Assembly: GCA_964428185.1 (NCBI GenBank)
Contig: CAYRXH010000025.1
Coordinates: forward strand, 1-30,517
DNA length: 30,517 bases
Direction: 5' to 3'
Source: CAYMAZ01 sp964428185
GTDB taxonomy: Bacteria > Bacteroidota > Bacteroidia > Bacteroidales > DTU049
Shown: piece after piece, positions 1 through 8,343 of the stretch
Layout of the letters: each line of letters begins with the position of its first letter
Position numbering within the stretch: position 1 is the stretch's first letter
Position numbers and translations under genes: made by a program
The notes under the pieces: generated by a model
The model's input: the letters and a program-made list of their open reading frames with translations, nothing else
Database searches by the model: none
What the model was told of the DNA's origin: nothing

Positions 1-32
1 CAAAGGGTGAGGCTAGTTAAGGCAGATAAAAG

Positions 33-61
33 AAATACATTCGATATTTAATGTATTTTTT
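33..61 (+). terminator. AT-rich hairpin with T-run, possible terminator of an upstream gene
   Basis: Bases 33-41 and 50-58 form a perfect 9-bp inverted repeat around an 8-base loop, and six T residues follow at 56-61. The shape fits an intrinsic terminator for a plus-strand gene lying left of the window. The stem is poor in G+C, so the call is tentative. Confidence 0.35.
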
Positions 62-76
62 ATATTCCTCTAAAAA

Positions 77-135
77 AAGTAAAGAGTAGAGAGTGCAAGT
101 GGTGAGAAACTGCAATTTCTCTCTACTCTCTACTT
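77..135. repeat. 17-bp imperfect inverted repeat of GAGTAGAGAG type
   Basis: Arm 77-93 pairs with arm 119-135 with a single mismatch in 17 positions, around a 25-base centre. The arms are purine-rich on one strand and made of short AGTAGAGAG-like units. They are flanked by an A-run (72-78) and a T-run (147-156) that could extend the pairing. It lies in non-coding DNA and could be a small dispersed intergenic repeat or a bidirectional terminator. Copy number elsewhere in the genome cannot be judged from this window. Confidence 0.5.
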
Positions 136-166
136 ACTCCTTGCTACTTTTTTTTTCATTGGCTTG

Positions 167-230
167 CCTCGTTAAATATATGATTTATCCTGTTAGATTG
201 TTTTTTATCTAACAGGACAATTTAACGGGG
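167..230. repeat. Nested double inverted repeat upstream of the acyltransferase gene
   Basis: An inner perfect 11-bp stem (188-198 with 207-217, loop TGTTTTTT) sits inside an outer stem (167-177 with 220-230) that pairs at 11 positions with one G-T wobble. The only unpaired bases are an asymmetric internal loop (178-187 against 218-219). The structure ends 26 bases before the -7 box at 256-263, so a transcript from that box would not contain it. It may be an operator, a terminator for upstream transcription, or a small mobile-type repeat. Confidence 0.55.
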
Positions 231-255
231 GTGAATGTAAATTAAAATGTTCATG

Positions 256-263
256 TAAATTTG
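256..263 (+). promoter_or_regulatory. -7 box (TAAATTTG) for the acyltransferase gene
   Basis: TAAATTTG matches the Bacteroidota housekeeping -7 consensus TAnnTTTG at every fixed position and ends 16 bases before the start codon at 280. I do not see a clear TTTG -33 element at the usual spacing. Confidence 0.45.
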
Positions 264-279
264 CAGAAATTTCTTTTGA

Positions 280-1440
280 ATGACCACAGATCCTTTTTCT
301 GACATCCGCCCCCTCTTTGATAATGAAGTCCCCGCAGCTGTTGAACGCATTCTGAAGGCAGGGCGAATAGAGAATATGCTTTCTCCGTTTCTTTCGGATG
401 AGGAAGTGAAATGGGTTCTGTCATCATTATCTTCCATTCAAAGTGTTTATGATTTTCAGACACTTATTTCAAAGAAGATCCTTGAAGGAATTCTGAAGAA
501 AACGGACTCTTCACTTGAGCATACTAATATTGACACTGTTCATTTCTCGTCCGGTCATCTGTTTATTTCAAATCACAGGGACATTGTTCTTGATTCGGCT
601 TTTCTGGATCTTATTCTTCATTTGGCAGGACATGATACTGTTGAAATTGCAATAGGAAACAATTTGCTCATTGAACCATGGATAGTGGATCTTGTGCGCC
701 TCAACAGGAGTTTTATTGTAAAACGTGATGTTCGGGGGAGGGAACTCCTGCTGGCTTCTCAAAAAATGTCTCAGTATATCCGTCATGCGATCTGTGAAAA
801 GAAGACAAATGTATGGTTGGCACAACGTGAAGGGCGTGCCAAAGACGGAAATGACCGAACTCAGACATCGGTACTGAAGATGCTCAGTCTCGGAAATAGA
901 GATATATCTGCTGTGGATGCCTTTAAAGAACTGAACATGATACCGATTGCCATTTCATACGAATATGATCCCTGTGATGTACTCAAAGCTGTTGAATTGT
1001 ATTTGCAAAGTATTGGGGAACAGTATCAAAAAACACCTCAGGATGACCTGTTAAGTATGAAATTTGGTCTTCTTGGACTTCGCGGACGTGTGAGTTACGG
1101 ATTTGCAGGAGAAATTGATTATGAATCATTGAATCTCTACCAGAATGCAGCGTTATTAACCGAACATTTGGCTGAGCGGATTGACGAGATGATATTCAAA
1201 AATATGAAGCTCTTTCCTTCCCATTATATGTCATGGGATTCATTTCACAAATGCAGAAAATATTCTCATAAGTATAATGAACAGGAAAGAACAGCTTTTG
1301 AAGGTCTGATTGATTGGAAAATAAACACCCTTGTTCCCAGTTTCAGTGGGAACATTGATTTCAGAATGCAGGTGTACAGGCAGTATGCTCAGGTTCTTGA
1401 TAATGTGAGGTCTGTCCGCATTGACAAAGACATCGTTTAA
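280..1440 (+). CDS. Acyltransferase of the glycerol-3-phosphate/lysophosphatidate (PlsC/PlsB) superfamily
   Basis: A 386-residue cytosolic or membrane-surface protein, predicted to transfer acyl chains to a glycerolipid precursor. The acyltransferase core begins near residue 95 with SNHRDIVLD (His99, Asp105), the superfamily motif I, here with five rather than four residues between His and Asp. The substrate-binding motif follows as QREGRAKDGNDR (Glu184-Gly185-Arg186). The roughly 90 residues before motif I are mostly helical and resemble the long N-terminus of Bacteroidota homologues annotated as 1-acylglycerol-3-phosphate acyltransferases. No long hydrophobic segment is evident. The start at 280 sits 16 bases after a perfect -7 box. 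The last four bases overlap the end of the convergent tamB-like gene. The exact substrate cannot be told from the sequence. Confidence 0.8.
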   Translation: MTTDPFSDIRPLFDNEVPAAVERILKAGRIENMLSPFLSDEEVKWVLSSLSSIQSVYDFQTLISKKILEGILKKTDSSLEHTNIDTVHFSSGHLFISNHRDIVLDSAFLDLILHLAGHDTVEIAIGNNLLIEPWIVDLVRLNRSFIVKRDVRGRELLLASQKMSQYIRHAICEKKTNVWLAQREGRAKDGNDRTQTSVLKMLSLGNRDISAVDAFKELNMIPIAISYEYDPCDVLKAVELYLQSIGEQYQKTPQDDLLSMKFGLLGLRGRVSYGFAGEIDYESLNLYQNAALLTEHLAERIDEMIFKNMKLFPSHYMSWDSFHKCRKYSHKYNEQERTAFEGLIDWKINTLVPSFSGNIDFRMQVYRQYAQVLDNVRSVRIDKDIV

Positions 1441-4400
1441 TTATTGCTTTGCTTTTTTTTCTTCTTTTTATCCTTGTTTTTTCTTGTAAAAAACTCACGG
1501 AGAGTGTCGAAATCTTTCCTATAGAATATACCAACCCCCTGTGTGTAAGGTGAATTTTTGGTAATGACGTCGATGGGGTTGGATCTGTTAAATGCTTTCA
1601 GACTGATCCGTCCGTCGGGAGTGAGTTTGTTTTCGATGGTAACATCGCCCAGCACATGTTGGTTTGAACCTGTTTCATTCCCGATCTGACTTCCTCCAAC
1701 ACCTACATTCCCTTCAATCCGTATGCGATCGTTGAATAATTGAGTGGAAACCATCACTTCGACTTCATCAGTAGTTAGTTCAGACCCGGGACGATAATTG
1801 ATGCCTATATCAAAATCCTTGCTGATCTGCGACAACCAGTTGCTGAACTGATTTGAAATGAATTCCATTGAAGTAGTGCCAAGCCCCTGATAGGTCTGAG
1901 CAGTAAATGATGCCTCAGGTTGAACAAATGAATTCAAAATAAGAAGCGAAAAGACCTGTCTGTTCAGCTCCTGATCGGAGTTGATTGCTGTTTTTACAAT
2001 ATTCCTCGTGGTTTCATCCGACTGTGGCAGATAAATGTTAAAGGAAATATCCGGTGTCATCAGGTTGTTTTTTAATTCAAGTTCAAGGTTGACAGGAATT
2101 TTATTCCTGAATACATCAGAAGAATCGATCTGACTGACCAATTCATACAATCGCGTTCTGGTGGGATAATAGGTTTTAATATCAATGACTGCACTGTAAG
2201 GGTCTCCCTCCCATACAATTGTCCCTCCGGGGTATATGAAAAATTTCTTATTGATCACGTTTTCAAGGGTGAAAAGATAATCTCCGTCTGTGAGTTCAAG
2301 ATTTCCAAACATGGAAAATTCTCCGTTCATATCATAACCTATTCTCAGATTCCCATTGGCATGCCCACGCATGATGTCTCCTATCTTAGGATCAAAAATA
2401 ATCTGCATTTCAGCATCTGGTGTAACTTCAAGATCAAGATTCATTCTGAAATCAAGCTCACTTTTCTCAGTTACGGCGTCTGTTTCAGCACTCCTGATTT
2501 CTTTTGTAGATGTAAAAGTGATGAAGTTATTTTCATAGACACTTCCTGCGGCATCCATTGGAAGGAAAAACCGAGTGCCTTTTCCTGTTTTTGCAGAAAC
2601 ATCCATGACTATATCATTGGGCGTACCTGTTACATGGACAACGCCATCTGCAATAACTGTCCCATAAAAATCTTCATTATCCTGAGCACCGGTGTTCATA
2701 AAAATAAAGTCACCGGCAGTTTTCAGTCTGATGTTCAGATGAAAGTCGTTGAATGCCTGATGCTGAACCAGAACATCTGCATATGCTTTGTTACCCCTGA
2801 TGTCATCAATTCTGAAATCTTTTGCATAGATTCTGTCTTTGTCAATATACAGACTATCTGTGATAAGAAATGATGTGTTCAGATAGGGAACATGTGCGTG
2901 TGCTCTTACAAGACTGATGGCTCCGTGAACATCAGGATCTTCAACGCCACCTTTCACAACAATATTCCCTGATGTGGTTCCGGAACGGATATTGACCTGC
3001 CCAAACATAAACGGATCAAGCAGCTTAAGGTCAAATCTTTTCAGAGCACATTTCATGTCAAGTTCGTTTCCTTTTCTTTCGATAAAGTAATTCCCCGTAA
3101 GTATCAATGGTTCAAATACTTCTGCATCCTTATATACTTTCAGTCTGATATCTGCAAAGACAGATTTCTCTTCATTATTATAAAGTGTTTCAACCGAAAA
3201 ATCACCCCAGAAATGATTGTCAAACCATAAATTCTTGATGAAAAGATCGCTTGTGAAGTATGGAGAGCCAAGGACATTTTTCAGTTGTACTGATCCATTA
3301 ACGGATCCGCGCATATCCAGGCTGTATTGTGAGAGAATGGTGTTAATATTGTCAAGTGTGAAATTAGTAAAAGTGATATTCAGATGATCATGCTTATAAG
3401 GAGAAGCAATACCATGAAATGAAACTTCCTGAGTATTGTTCTGGAGTTTTAAAGAATTGACAAGGATCATGTTATTAACCGAACGGATACTGTTTCCGGC
3501 AGGAATTGACCAGGTCTTATTTTGAAAAGTGAACTCTGAGGGGGCCAGATAAATGCATACTTCACCGGTGTCAGGAAATGAAATTGTACCCTTGAGATCA
3601 CCGGCAGTGTTTGACACAGGATCATAGTTGTCCCAAAATGTTGAAAAGTTGATAACATCTTTATATATAACACCACTGGCAATAAAGTTTTCAATGAATA
3701 TGCTGTCATTGTACGAAACCTTATCCGAATACAAGCTCAGGTAAATATTTCTTGTAAATGTCTCAACAGTGACCCTGGTATTGCTGGCGGTTATTCCTGA
3801 ATAACTTACAGACCCTGAGGTGATATTTGTAAAAAGCACATTTTCAGCGGAGTTGAATTTTCCGTTCACATCAGTATTTTCCTCAATATCAAGTTCAGGG
3901 ATGAATAAACCGGTGATGATATCAAAGTTTTTCAGGGTAAATTCAAAATTCAACTGATAATCTGTAGAGTCGTTTTTACTTTCTTCAGTTTCATCAAGAT
4001 GTGTAATATAATCACCAATAAAGCTGTTTACGACCTTCTGAAGTTGTGAAAAATTATAGACGCCTTCGACAAAGCCGTCAGCGATATCACTTCTTACTGT
4101 AAGTCGTTTTTTTCCCTGATTCAGTGAATCTTGATTGATGCTGAGACTTCTTACATCCCAGTTGTTGGACCCTTCAGAATAGGATATTCCGGTAATCTTG
4201 GTCATCCCGAAAAAATTATCTACAGAGCTCCCTGAGCCGTGAAATTCAAAAACTCCGCTCAGGTAAGAAAGACTGTCATTTCTGTTGAGGTTAAGAGGGT
4301 TAAGGAAAGCTTCTTCAACGGATACAAGAAAACTAAAGGAAGGAAGCTCTTTGGAAAACCGGATAATTCCGTTAAAGTCGAGAAGCACATTGGGATCATT

Positions 4401-5903
4401 GACTACAAAATAACCATCAAAAAGTCCTTTGTCAATGTTTGCACGGATGGTAATTCCGGAATATGTATAGTGATTGAACGTAAACTGGTTGATCTGACCG
4501 TCAGCATCAACTTTGATCGTATTGACAGATGTGCCGCTTCCGTTGATATTTAAATCCGATGTGATAATTCCCAGTATATCATTCTGAAGGAGCGTTCCGA
4601 TCTGGAAATCACGTGTCTGAAGTTTTCCCTGATATGAGGGATTGCCCTTTTCAGGCGTTTTCAGTGAAAGCTGACCGCTGATACCTCCAATATTTGAATT
4701 CAGATTGAAATCAGCATAAAAGCTGCTGATGAAACCTGTGAAATTCCCGCTAATATTAAATGTTGCTAGTGTGTTCACTTCCCGAAGTGCTTGCTGATCA
4801 ATGCCCAGATCTTTTGCAATTCTGAGAACATCAGCAGAAGTTGTGGATAGCTGTTTAATGTTCAGATCAAAAAATGTATCTTCAATATCGGGCAATCCTG
4901 CAAGCATAAATCCCATATTAACAGTTGTGTTTCTCCCGGTTTCAAGTGTCAGATCTTTTGCAGAAAGATTGCTGATGCTACCGTTGATATTACCGGTGAG
5001 GTAGACTTTTGTTCTAAGTTCTGGGATTGCTGCTGAGAAATAGGCGATGTCAGAAAAATCAACTTTTGATTTGCGGAATTCACATTCCAGATTCACTGCA
5101 TTTACAAAATCATTAAAATCCAGCGAAGATGTGTATTTCATCTGAATATCTCCATCCAGTTTGCTGTTATCAGACAATAGAATCATTTTTTGTGCATCAA
5201 TTCCTGTATTACTATAAGCAAATTCAGACTGAAAATGTCTGAGTGTAAATCCGCTTTGCTCATAAAACCCCAGATTTCTGATGTCGGCAGAAATTGTATC
5301 AGAAATACGTACATTGGTTGCCAGAAACTCAATTCCGCTGAGTGATAAATGATTGAAGTCTATTTGCCCGGCAGGTGACTGTTCTTTATTGTAATTGTGA
5401 AATGAAAATTGACCTTCATTGATCTGAACATGCCTGAACATCAATTTCCAGGGTTCTTCAACTGTTGTTGTATCTTTCTTCTCGGGAGCAAAATAATCAA
5501 GAATAAACTGGAGATTACTTTCATCTTCTCCCTCATATCTGCTGAGATGAAATTTGGGTGCAATGATGATTGCTTTTTTGAAGAAAAGGATTTTATCACT
5601 GAATGAAATATCTTCAAAACCCACAACCAGTTTGTCAATAGTGGTCAGAGTCTTGTCATGGAGGTCGCTGATATGGAGATCTTCGATAACAATATCAAGA
5701 TAAAAACTCAGTGAAAGCGATCCGATTTTTACATCCGTATTTAATTCTTCCGAAAAATACTGAGCAGTTCTATGAACAAGAAAGTGCTGTATCAGCGGTG
5801 TCCGGATCAGCATGATCAATCCTGCAGGCAGGCAAAGCAATACAATATAAAGAATTACTATTATTTTTGCAATTCGTTTCCACATATTACCGGACTTTGC
5901 CAT
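1437..5903 (-). CDS. tamB: TamB-like translocation and assembly module protein (DUF490 family)
   Basis: A 1488-residue envelope protein with one N-terminal membrane anchor (about residues 11-33), then over 1,400 residues of repetitive beta-strand-rich sequence typical of the AsmA/TamB bridge proteins that span the periplasm. The C-terminal third has the DUF490/TamB signature: IGDIMRGHANGNLRIGYD, then GNLELTDGDYLFTLENVINK and IYPGGTIVWEGDP. The protein ends in a lysine-rich tail. In proteobacteria TamB works with TamA in outer-membrane protein assembly, and the family is linked to phospholipid transport; the Bacteroidota role is inferred. The start codon lies two bases from that of tsaD on the other strand, an arrangement I recall from other Bacteroidota. 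A start at Met7 (5885) is also possible. Confidence 0.88.
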   Translation of the reverse strand: MAKSGNMWKRIAKIIVILYIVLLCLPAGLIMLIRTPLIQHFLVHRTAQYFSEELNTDVKIGSLSLSFYLDIVIEDLHISDLHDKTLTTIDKLVVGFEDISFSDKILFFKKAIIIAPKFHLSRYEGEDESNLQFILDYFAPEKKDTTTVEEPWKLMFRHVQINEGQFSFHNYNKEQSPAGQIDFNHLSLSGIEFLATNVRISDTISADIRNLGFYEQSGFTLRHFQSEFAYSNTGIDAQKMILLSDNSKLDGDIQMKYTSSLDFNDFVNAVNLECEFRKSKVDFSDIAYFSAAIPELRTKVYLTGNINGSISNLSAKDLTLETGRNTTVNMGFMLAGLPDIEDTFFDLNIKQLSTTSADVLRIAKDLGIDQQALREVNTLATFNISGNFTGFISSFYADFNLNSNIGGISGQLSLKTPEKGNPSYQGKLQTRDFQIGTLLQNDILGIITSDLNINGSGTSVNTIKVDADGQINQFTFNHYTYSGITIRANIDKGLFDGYFVVNDPNVLLDFNGIIRFSKELPSFSFLVSVEEAFLNPLNLNRNDSLSYLSGVFEFHGSGSSVDNFFGMTKITGISYSEGSNNWDVRSLSINQDSLNQGKKRLTVRSDIADGFVEGVYNFSQLQKVVNSFIGDYITHLDETEESKNDSTDYQLNFEFTLKNFDIITGLFIPELDIEENTDVNGKFNSAENVLFTNITSGSVSYSGITASNTRVTVETFTRNIYLSLYSDKVSYNDSIFIENFIASGVIYKDVINFSTFWDNYDPVSNTAGDLKGTISFPDTGEVCIYLAPSEFTFQNKTWSIPAGNSIRSVNNMILVNSLKLQNNTQEVSFHGIASPYKHDHLNITFTNFTLDNINTILSQYSLDMRGSVNGSVQLKNVLGSPYFTSDLFIKNLWFDNHFWGDFSVETLYNNEEKSVFADIRLKVYKDAEVFEPLILTGNYFIERKGNELDMKCALKRFDLKLLDPFMFGQVNIRSGTTSGNIVVKGGVEDPDVHGAISLVRAHAHVPYLNTSFLITDSLYIDKDRIYAKDFRIDDIRGNKAYADVLVQHQAFNDFHLNIRLKTAGDFIFMNTGAQDNEDFYGTVIADGVVHVTGTPNDIVMDVSAKTGKGTRFFLPMDAAGSVYENNFITFTSTKEIRSAETDAVTEKSELDFRMNLDLEVTPDAEMQIIFDPKIGDIMRGHANGNLRIGYDMNGEFSMFGNLELTDGDYLFTLENVINKKFFIYPGGTIVWEGDPYSAVIDIKTYYPTRTRLYELVSQIDSSDVFRNKIPVNLELELKNNLMTPDISFNIYLPQSDETTRNIVKTAINSDQELNRQVFSLLILNSFVQPEASFTAQTYQGLGTTSMEFISNQFSNWLSQISKDFDIGINYRPGSELTTDEVEVMVSTQLFNDRIRIEGNVGVGGSQIGNETGSNQHVLGDVTIENKLTPDGRISLKAFNRSNPIDVITKNSPYTQGVGIFYRKDFDTLREFFTRKNKDKKKKKKQSNN
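5862..5869 (+). promoter_or_regulatory. -7 box (TATTTTTG) for tsaD inside the tamB coding region
   Basis: TATTTTTG matches TAnnTTTG perfectly and ends 36 bases before the tsaD start at 5906. Because the tamB and tsaD starts are only two bases apart, any tsaD promoter must lie within tamB codons, as this one does. No convincing -33 element was found. Confidence 0.35.
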
Positions 5904-5905
5904 AC

Positions 5906-6925
5906 ATGAAAAAAGTTAATATCCTTGCGGTTGAAACATCATGTGATGATACGTCTGCAGCTGTATTGCAGAACAACGTTGTTCTGAGCAATATTATTGC
6001 CACTCAGGAAATTCACCGACTGTACGGTGGTGTTGTTCCTGAACTGGCATCCCGGGCACACCAGCAGCATATTATCCCTGTTGTTGATCAAGCGTTAAGA
6101 CATGCAAATATACAAAAAAGTCAACTTCATGCTATAGCTTTTACCCGTGGTCCCGGCTTGCTGGGTTCATTACTAGTTGGTGTTTCATTTGCAAAATCAA
6201 TGGCTCTGACACTCAATATTCCATTGATTGAAACTGATCATCTCAATGCTCATATCTGGGCATTATTTCTTGATAAGCCCAAAAAAAAATTCAGTAAACC
6301 TGAATTCCCCTTTCTTGCTCTTCTGGTTTCCGGTGGTCATACAAGGATAGGTATTGTCAAAGGGTTTCTTGATATAGAATTTATTGGCGACACCATTGAT
6401 GATGCAGCGGGAGAAGCTTTTGACAAAACGGCAAAAATAATGGGACTGCCTTATCCCGGAGGACCTGAGATTGATCGTTTGGCCGCGTTTGGAAACAGCA
6501 ACAGATTTTCATTCAACAAACCAAATATTCCAGAGTATAATTTTAGCTTCAGCGGTCTAAAAACTTCTTTTCTCTATTTTATAAGAGATGAACTGAAAAA
6601 GGATCCTGCCTTTATTGATAAAAATATCAATGATTTATGCGCATCAATTCAGAATACAATTGTTGAAATTCTGAAGGATAAGATGATGATGGCAGTGAAA
6701 AAAACCGGTATCACGAATGTTGCAGTGGCCGGAGGTGTCTCCGCAAATTCTCACATGCAGAAAGTATTTAATGAATGGGGCAAAAAAAATAAACTGAAGA
6801 TTTTTTTCCCGGAACGAAGCTTTACCACTGATAATGCAGCAATGATTGGAATGCTGGGATATTTGAAATATAACAAGCACCAATTCGCCGAACTTGATGC
6901 TGTGCCTTATGCGAATAATGACTAA
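5906..6925 (+). CDS. tsaD: tRNA N6-adenosine threonylcarbamoyltransferase TsaD
   Basis: This is the catalytic subunit of the complex that makes t6A37 on ANN-decoding tRNAs in the cytosol. From the start at 5906 the protein has 339 residues, the family's usual size, and opens with NILAVETSCDDTSAAV, the ASKHA-type N-terminal motif. It also shows VPELASRAHQQH, the metal-ligand region DHLNAHI (HxxxH), FSFSGLKTS, the glycine-rich VAGGVSANS and the closing TTDNAAMIG with the conserved Asp. The frame stays open back to 5867, but the added residues do not resemble TsaD, so 5906 is preferred. It is divergent from tamB, and the transporter gene begins 14 bases downstream, probably co-transcribed. Confidence 0.95.
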   Translation: MKKVNILAVETSCDDTSAAVLQNNVVLSNIIATQEIHRLYGGVVPELASRAHQQHIIPVVDQALRHANIQKSQLHAIAFTRGPGLLGSLLVGVSFAKSMALTLNIPLIETDHLNAHIWALFLDKPKKKFSKPEFPFLALLVSGGHTRIGIVKGFLDIEFIGDTIDDAAGEAFDKTAKIMGLPYPGGPEIDRLAAFGNSNRFSFNKPNIPEYNFSFSGLKTSFLYFIRDELKKDPAFIDKNINDLCASIQNTIVEILKDKMMMAVKKTGITNVAVAGGVSANSHMQKVFNEWGKKNKLKIFFPERSFTTDNAAMIGMLGYLKYNKHQFAELDAVPYANND

Positions 6926-6939
6926 ACAACTGATAAGAA

Positions 6940-8235
6940 ATGAAGAAACAAGGTATTTTTAAACTGTTCAACAGGAATTTTTGGACTGTAATCATTATGG
7001 AATTCTTTGAACGAGGTGCTTATTATGGAGTCATGTCTGTTCTTTCAGTATATATGGTATTAAGTAGTGATAATGGGGGATTGGGGTTTGCGAAACAGGA
7101 TGTGGGACTGATCAAGGGGGTCATTACGCCCCTGTTGTATCTGCTACCCATTTTATCTGGTGCCATTGCTGATAAGTTCGGATACAGAAAAACACTGATG
7201 TTTTCTTTTGTAGTGATGAGTCTGGGATATTTTCTGACAAGCATGATGACTTCATTTACCGGAGTTTTTCTTGCTTTGTTGCTAATGGTCATTGGTGCCG
7301 GTTTTTTCAAGCCGATCATCTCAGGTACTATTGCAAGAGAAACTAATAAAGATACTTCAGGGCTCGGTTTTGGTATCTTTTACTGGACAATCAATCTGGG
7401 AGCTTTCATTTTTCCTCTTTTGGTTGTTCCCTATCTTAAACAGTTTTCATGGGCATATATTTTTATCATGGCTGCTGTGGCAACAGGCTCAATGCTGCTG
7501 CTCAATATTTTTGTGTATCGCGAACCTCCCCGCCCCAATACCGGTAAATCACTTGCTGATGCTTTAAAGGGTATTGTGCTTGTTTTGCTTGATTTCCGTT
7601 TTATTGTCATGATTGCCATCTATAGCTGCTTCTGGATTTTATATTTTCAGATGTTTGACACAGTGCTTTGGTATTTAACCGAATATATGGATATGACTCC
7701 TGTTGACAATACAGTAAATTCATTTCTTGCTCTGTTTGTTAACAATCCATCCTGGAAATTTGATGCCGAACATGTGACAGTAATCAATGCAGGGACCATC
7801 ATTGCACTTCAGCTGCTGATTTCTGCATTGGTGAGAAAAACAAAAGCATTGCCAACAATGATCATAGGGATTGCATTTGGGACTATCGGAATGGCTGTTT
7901 TGGCCTTCTCAGACAATGCATGGTTGTTCATTGCAGGGATGGTGATTTTTTCAATAGGAGAAATGACGGCACATCCGAAATTTATTTCTTATGTGGGACT
8001 CATTGCTCCAGAAGACAAAAAGGCGCTTTATCTGGGTTATTCATTTCTGTATGGTGTTATTGGAAGTTCAGTGGGTGCGTTTCTCGGTGCATGGGCTTAT
8101 GTTAAATATGTGGAGACAATGCACCGCCCCGATATATTATGGCTCATGTTTTCATCAATAGGGGTGTTTACAATTATTGGACTTCTGTTGTTTAACAGAT
8201 TTCTGGCACCTGATCACAGAAAACCAAATAAATAG
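6940..8235 (+). CDS. MFS transporter of the POT/PTR (proton-dependent oligopeptide transporter) type
   Basis: A 431-residue integral inner-membrane protein with about twelve hydrophobic segments. The first helix carries EFFERGAYYG (Glu21, Glu24, Arg25, Tyr28, Tyr29), a close match to the ExxERFxYYG proton-coupling motif of the POT family, with Gly replacing the usual Phe. The loop between helices 2 and 3 has the MFS signature GAIADKFGYRKT. A POT-family substrate such as a di- or tripeptide is plausible, but this subgroup is divergent and the substrate is not defined by the sequence. It begins 14 bases after tsaD and is followed by a hairpin at 8268-8299. Confidence 0.82.
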   Translation: MKKQGIFKLFNRNFWTVIIMEFFERGAYYGVMSVLSVYMVLSSDNGGLGFAKQDVGLIKGVITPLLYLLPILSGAIADKFGYRKTLMFSFVVMSLGYFLTSMMTSFTGVFLALLLMVIGAGFFKPIISGTIARETNKDTSGLGFGIFYWTINLGAFIFPLLVVPYLKQFSWAYIFIMAAVATGSMLLLNIFVYREPPRPNTGKSLADALKGIVLVLLDFRFIVMIAIYSCFWILYFQMFDTVLWYLTEYMDMTPVDNTVNSFLALFVNNPSWKFDAEHVTVINAGTIIALQLLISALVRKTKALPTMIIGIAFGTIGMAVLAFSDNAWLFIAGMVIFSIGEMTAHPKFISYVGLIAPEDKKALYLGYSFLYGVIGSSVGAFLGAWAYVKYVETMHRPDILWLMFSSIGVFTIIGLLLFNRFLAPDHRKPNK

Positions 8236-8267
8236 ATAACTTCTTTTCACCAAGAGGATATATAAAG

Positions 8268-8306
8268 CAAGAACCGCGGCCTTTTGAGCCGCAGTCTTGT
8301 TTTGAG
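8268..8306 (+). terminator. G+C-rich hairpin after the MFS gene, likely intrinsic terminator
   Basis: CAAGA (8268-8272) pairs with TCTTG (8295-8299), and GCGGC (8276-8280) pairs with GCCGC (8288-8292), with a small internal loop and a 7-base apex. A short T-rich stretch follows (TGTTTTG). It lies between two convergent genes and may stop transcription from the left. Confidence 0.5.
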
Positions 8307-8343
8307 AGTAAACCTATGGTTAGGAGGTTATGGGGGATTTTAA

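Noticed and set aside
1..279. A tRNA or small structured RNA gene in the repeat-rich left end
   Set aside because: The inverted repeats do not make a cloverleaf, there is no T-loop motif, and the longest stems are simple hairpins.
2361..2873. A 170-codon plus-strand open frame opposite tamB
   Set aside because: It lies wholly antisense to a well-supported gene, has a cysteine- and isoleucine-rich composition with no domain-like pattern, and has no promoter-like box at the expected distance.
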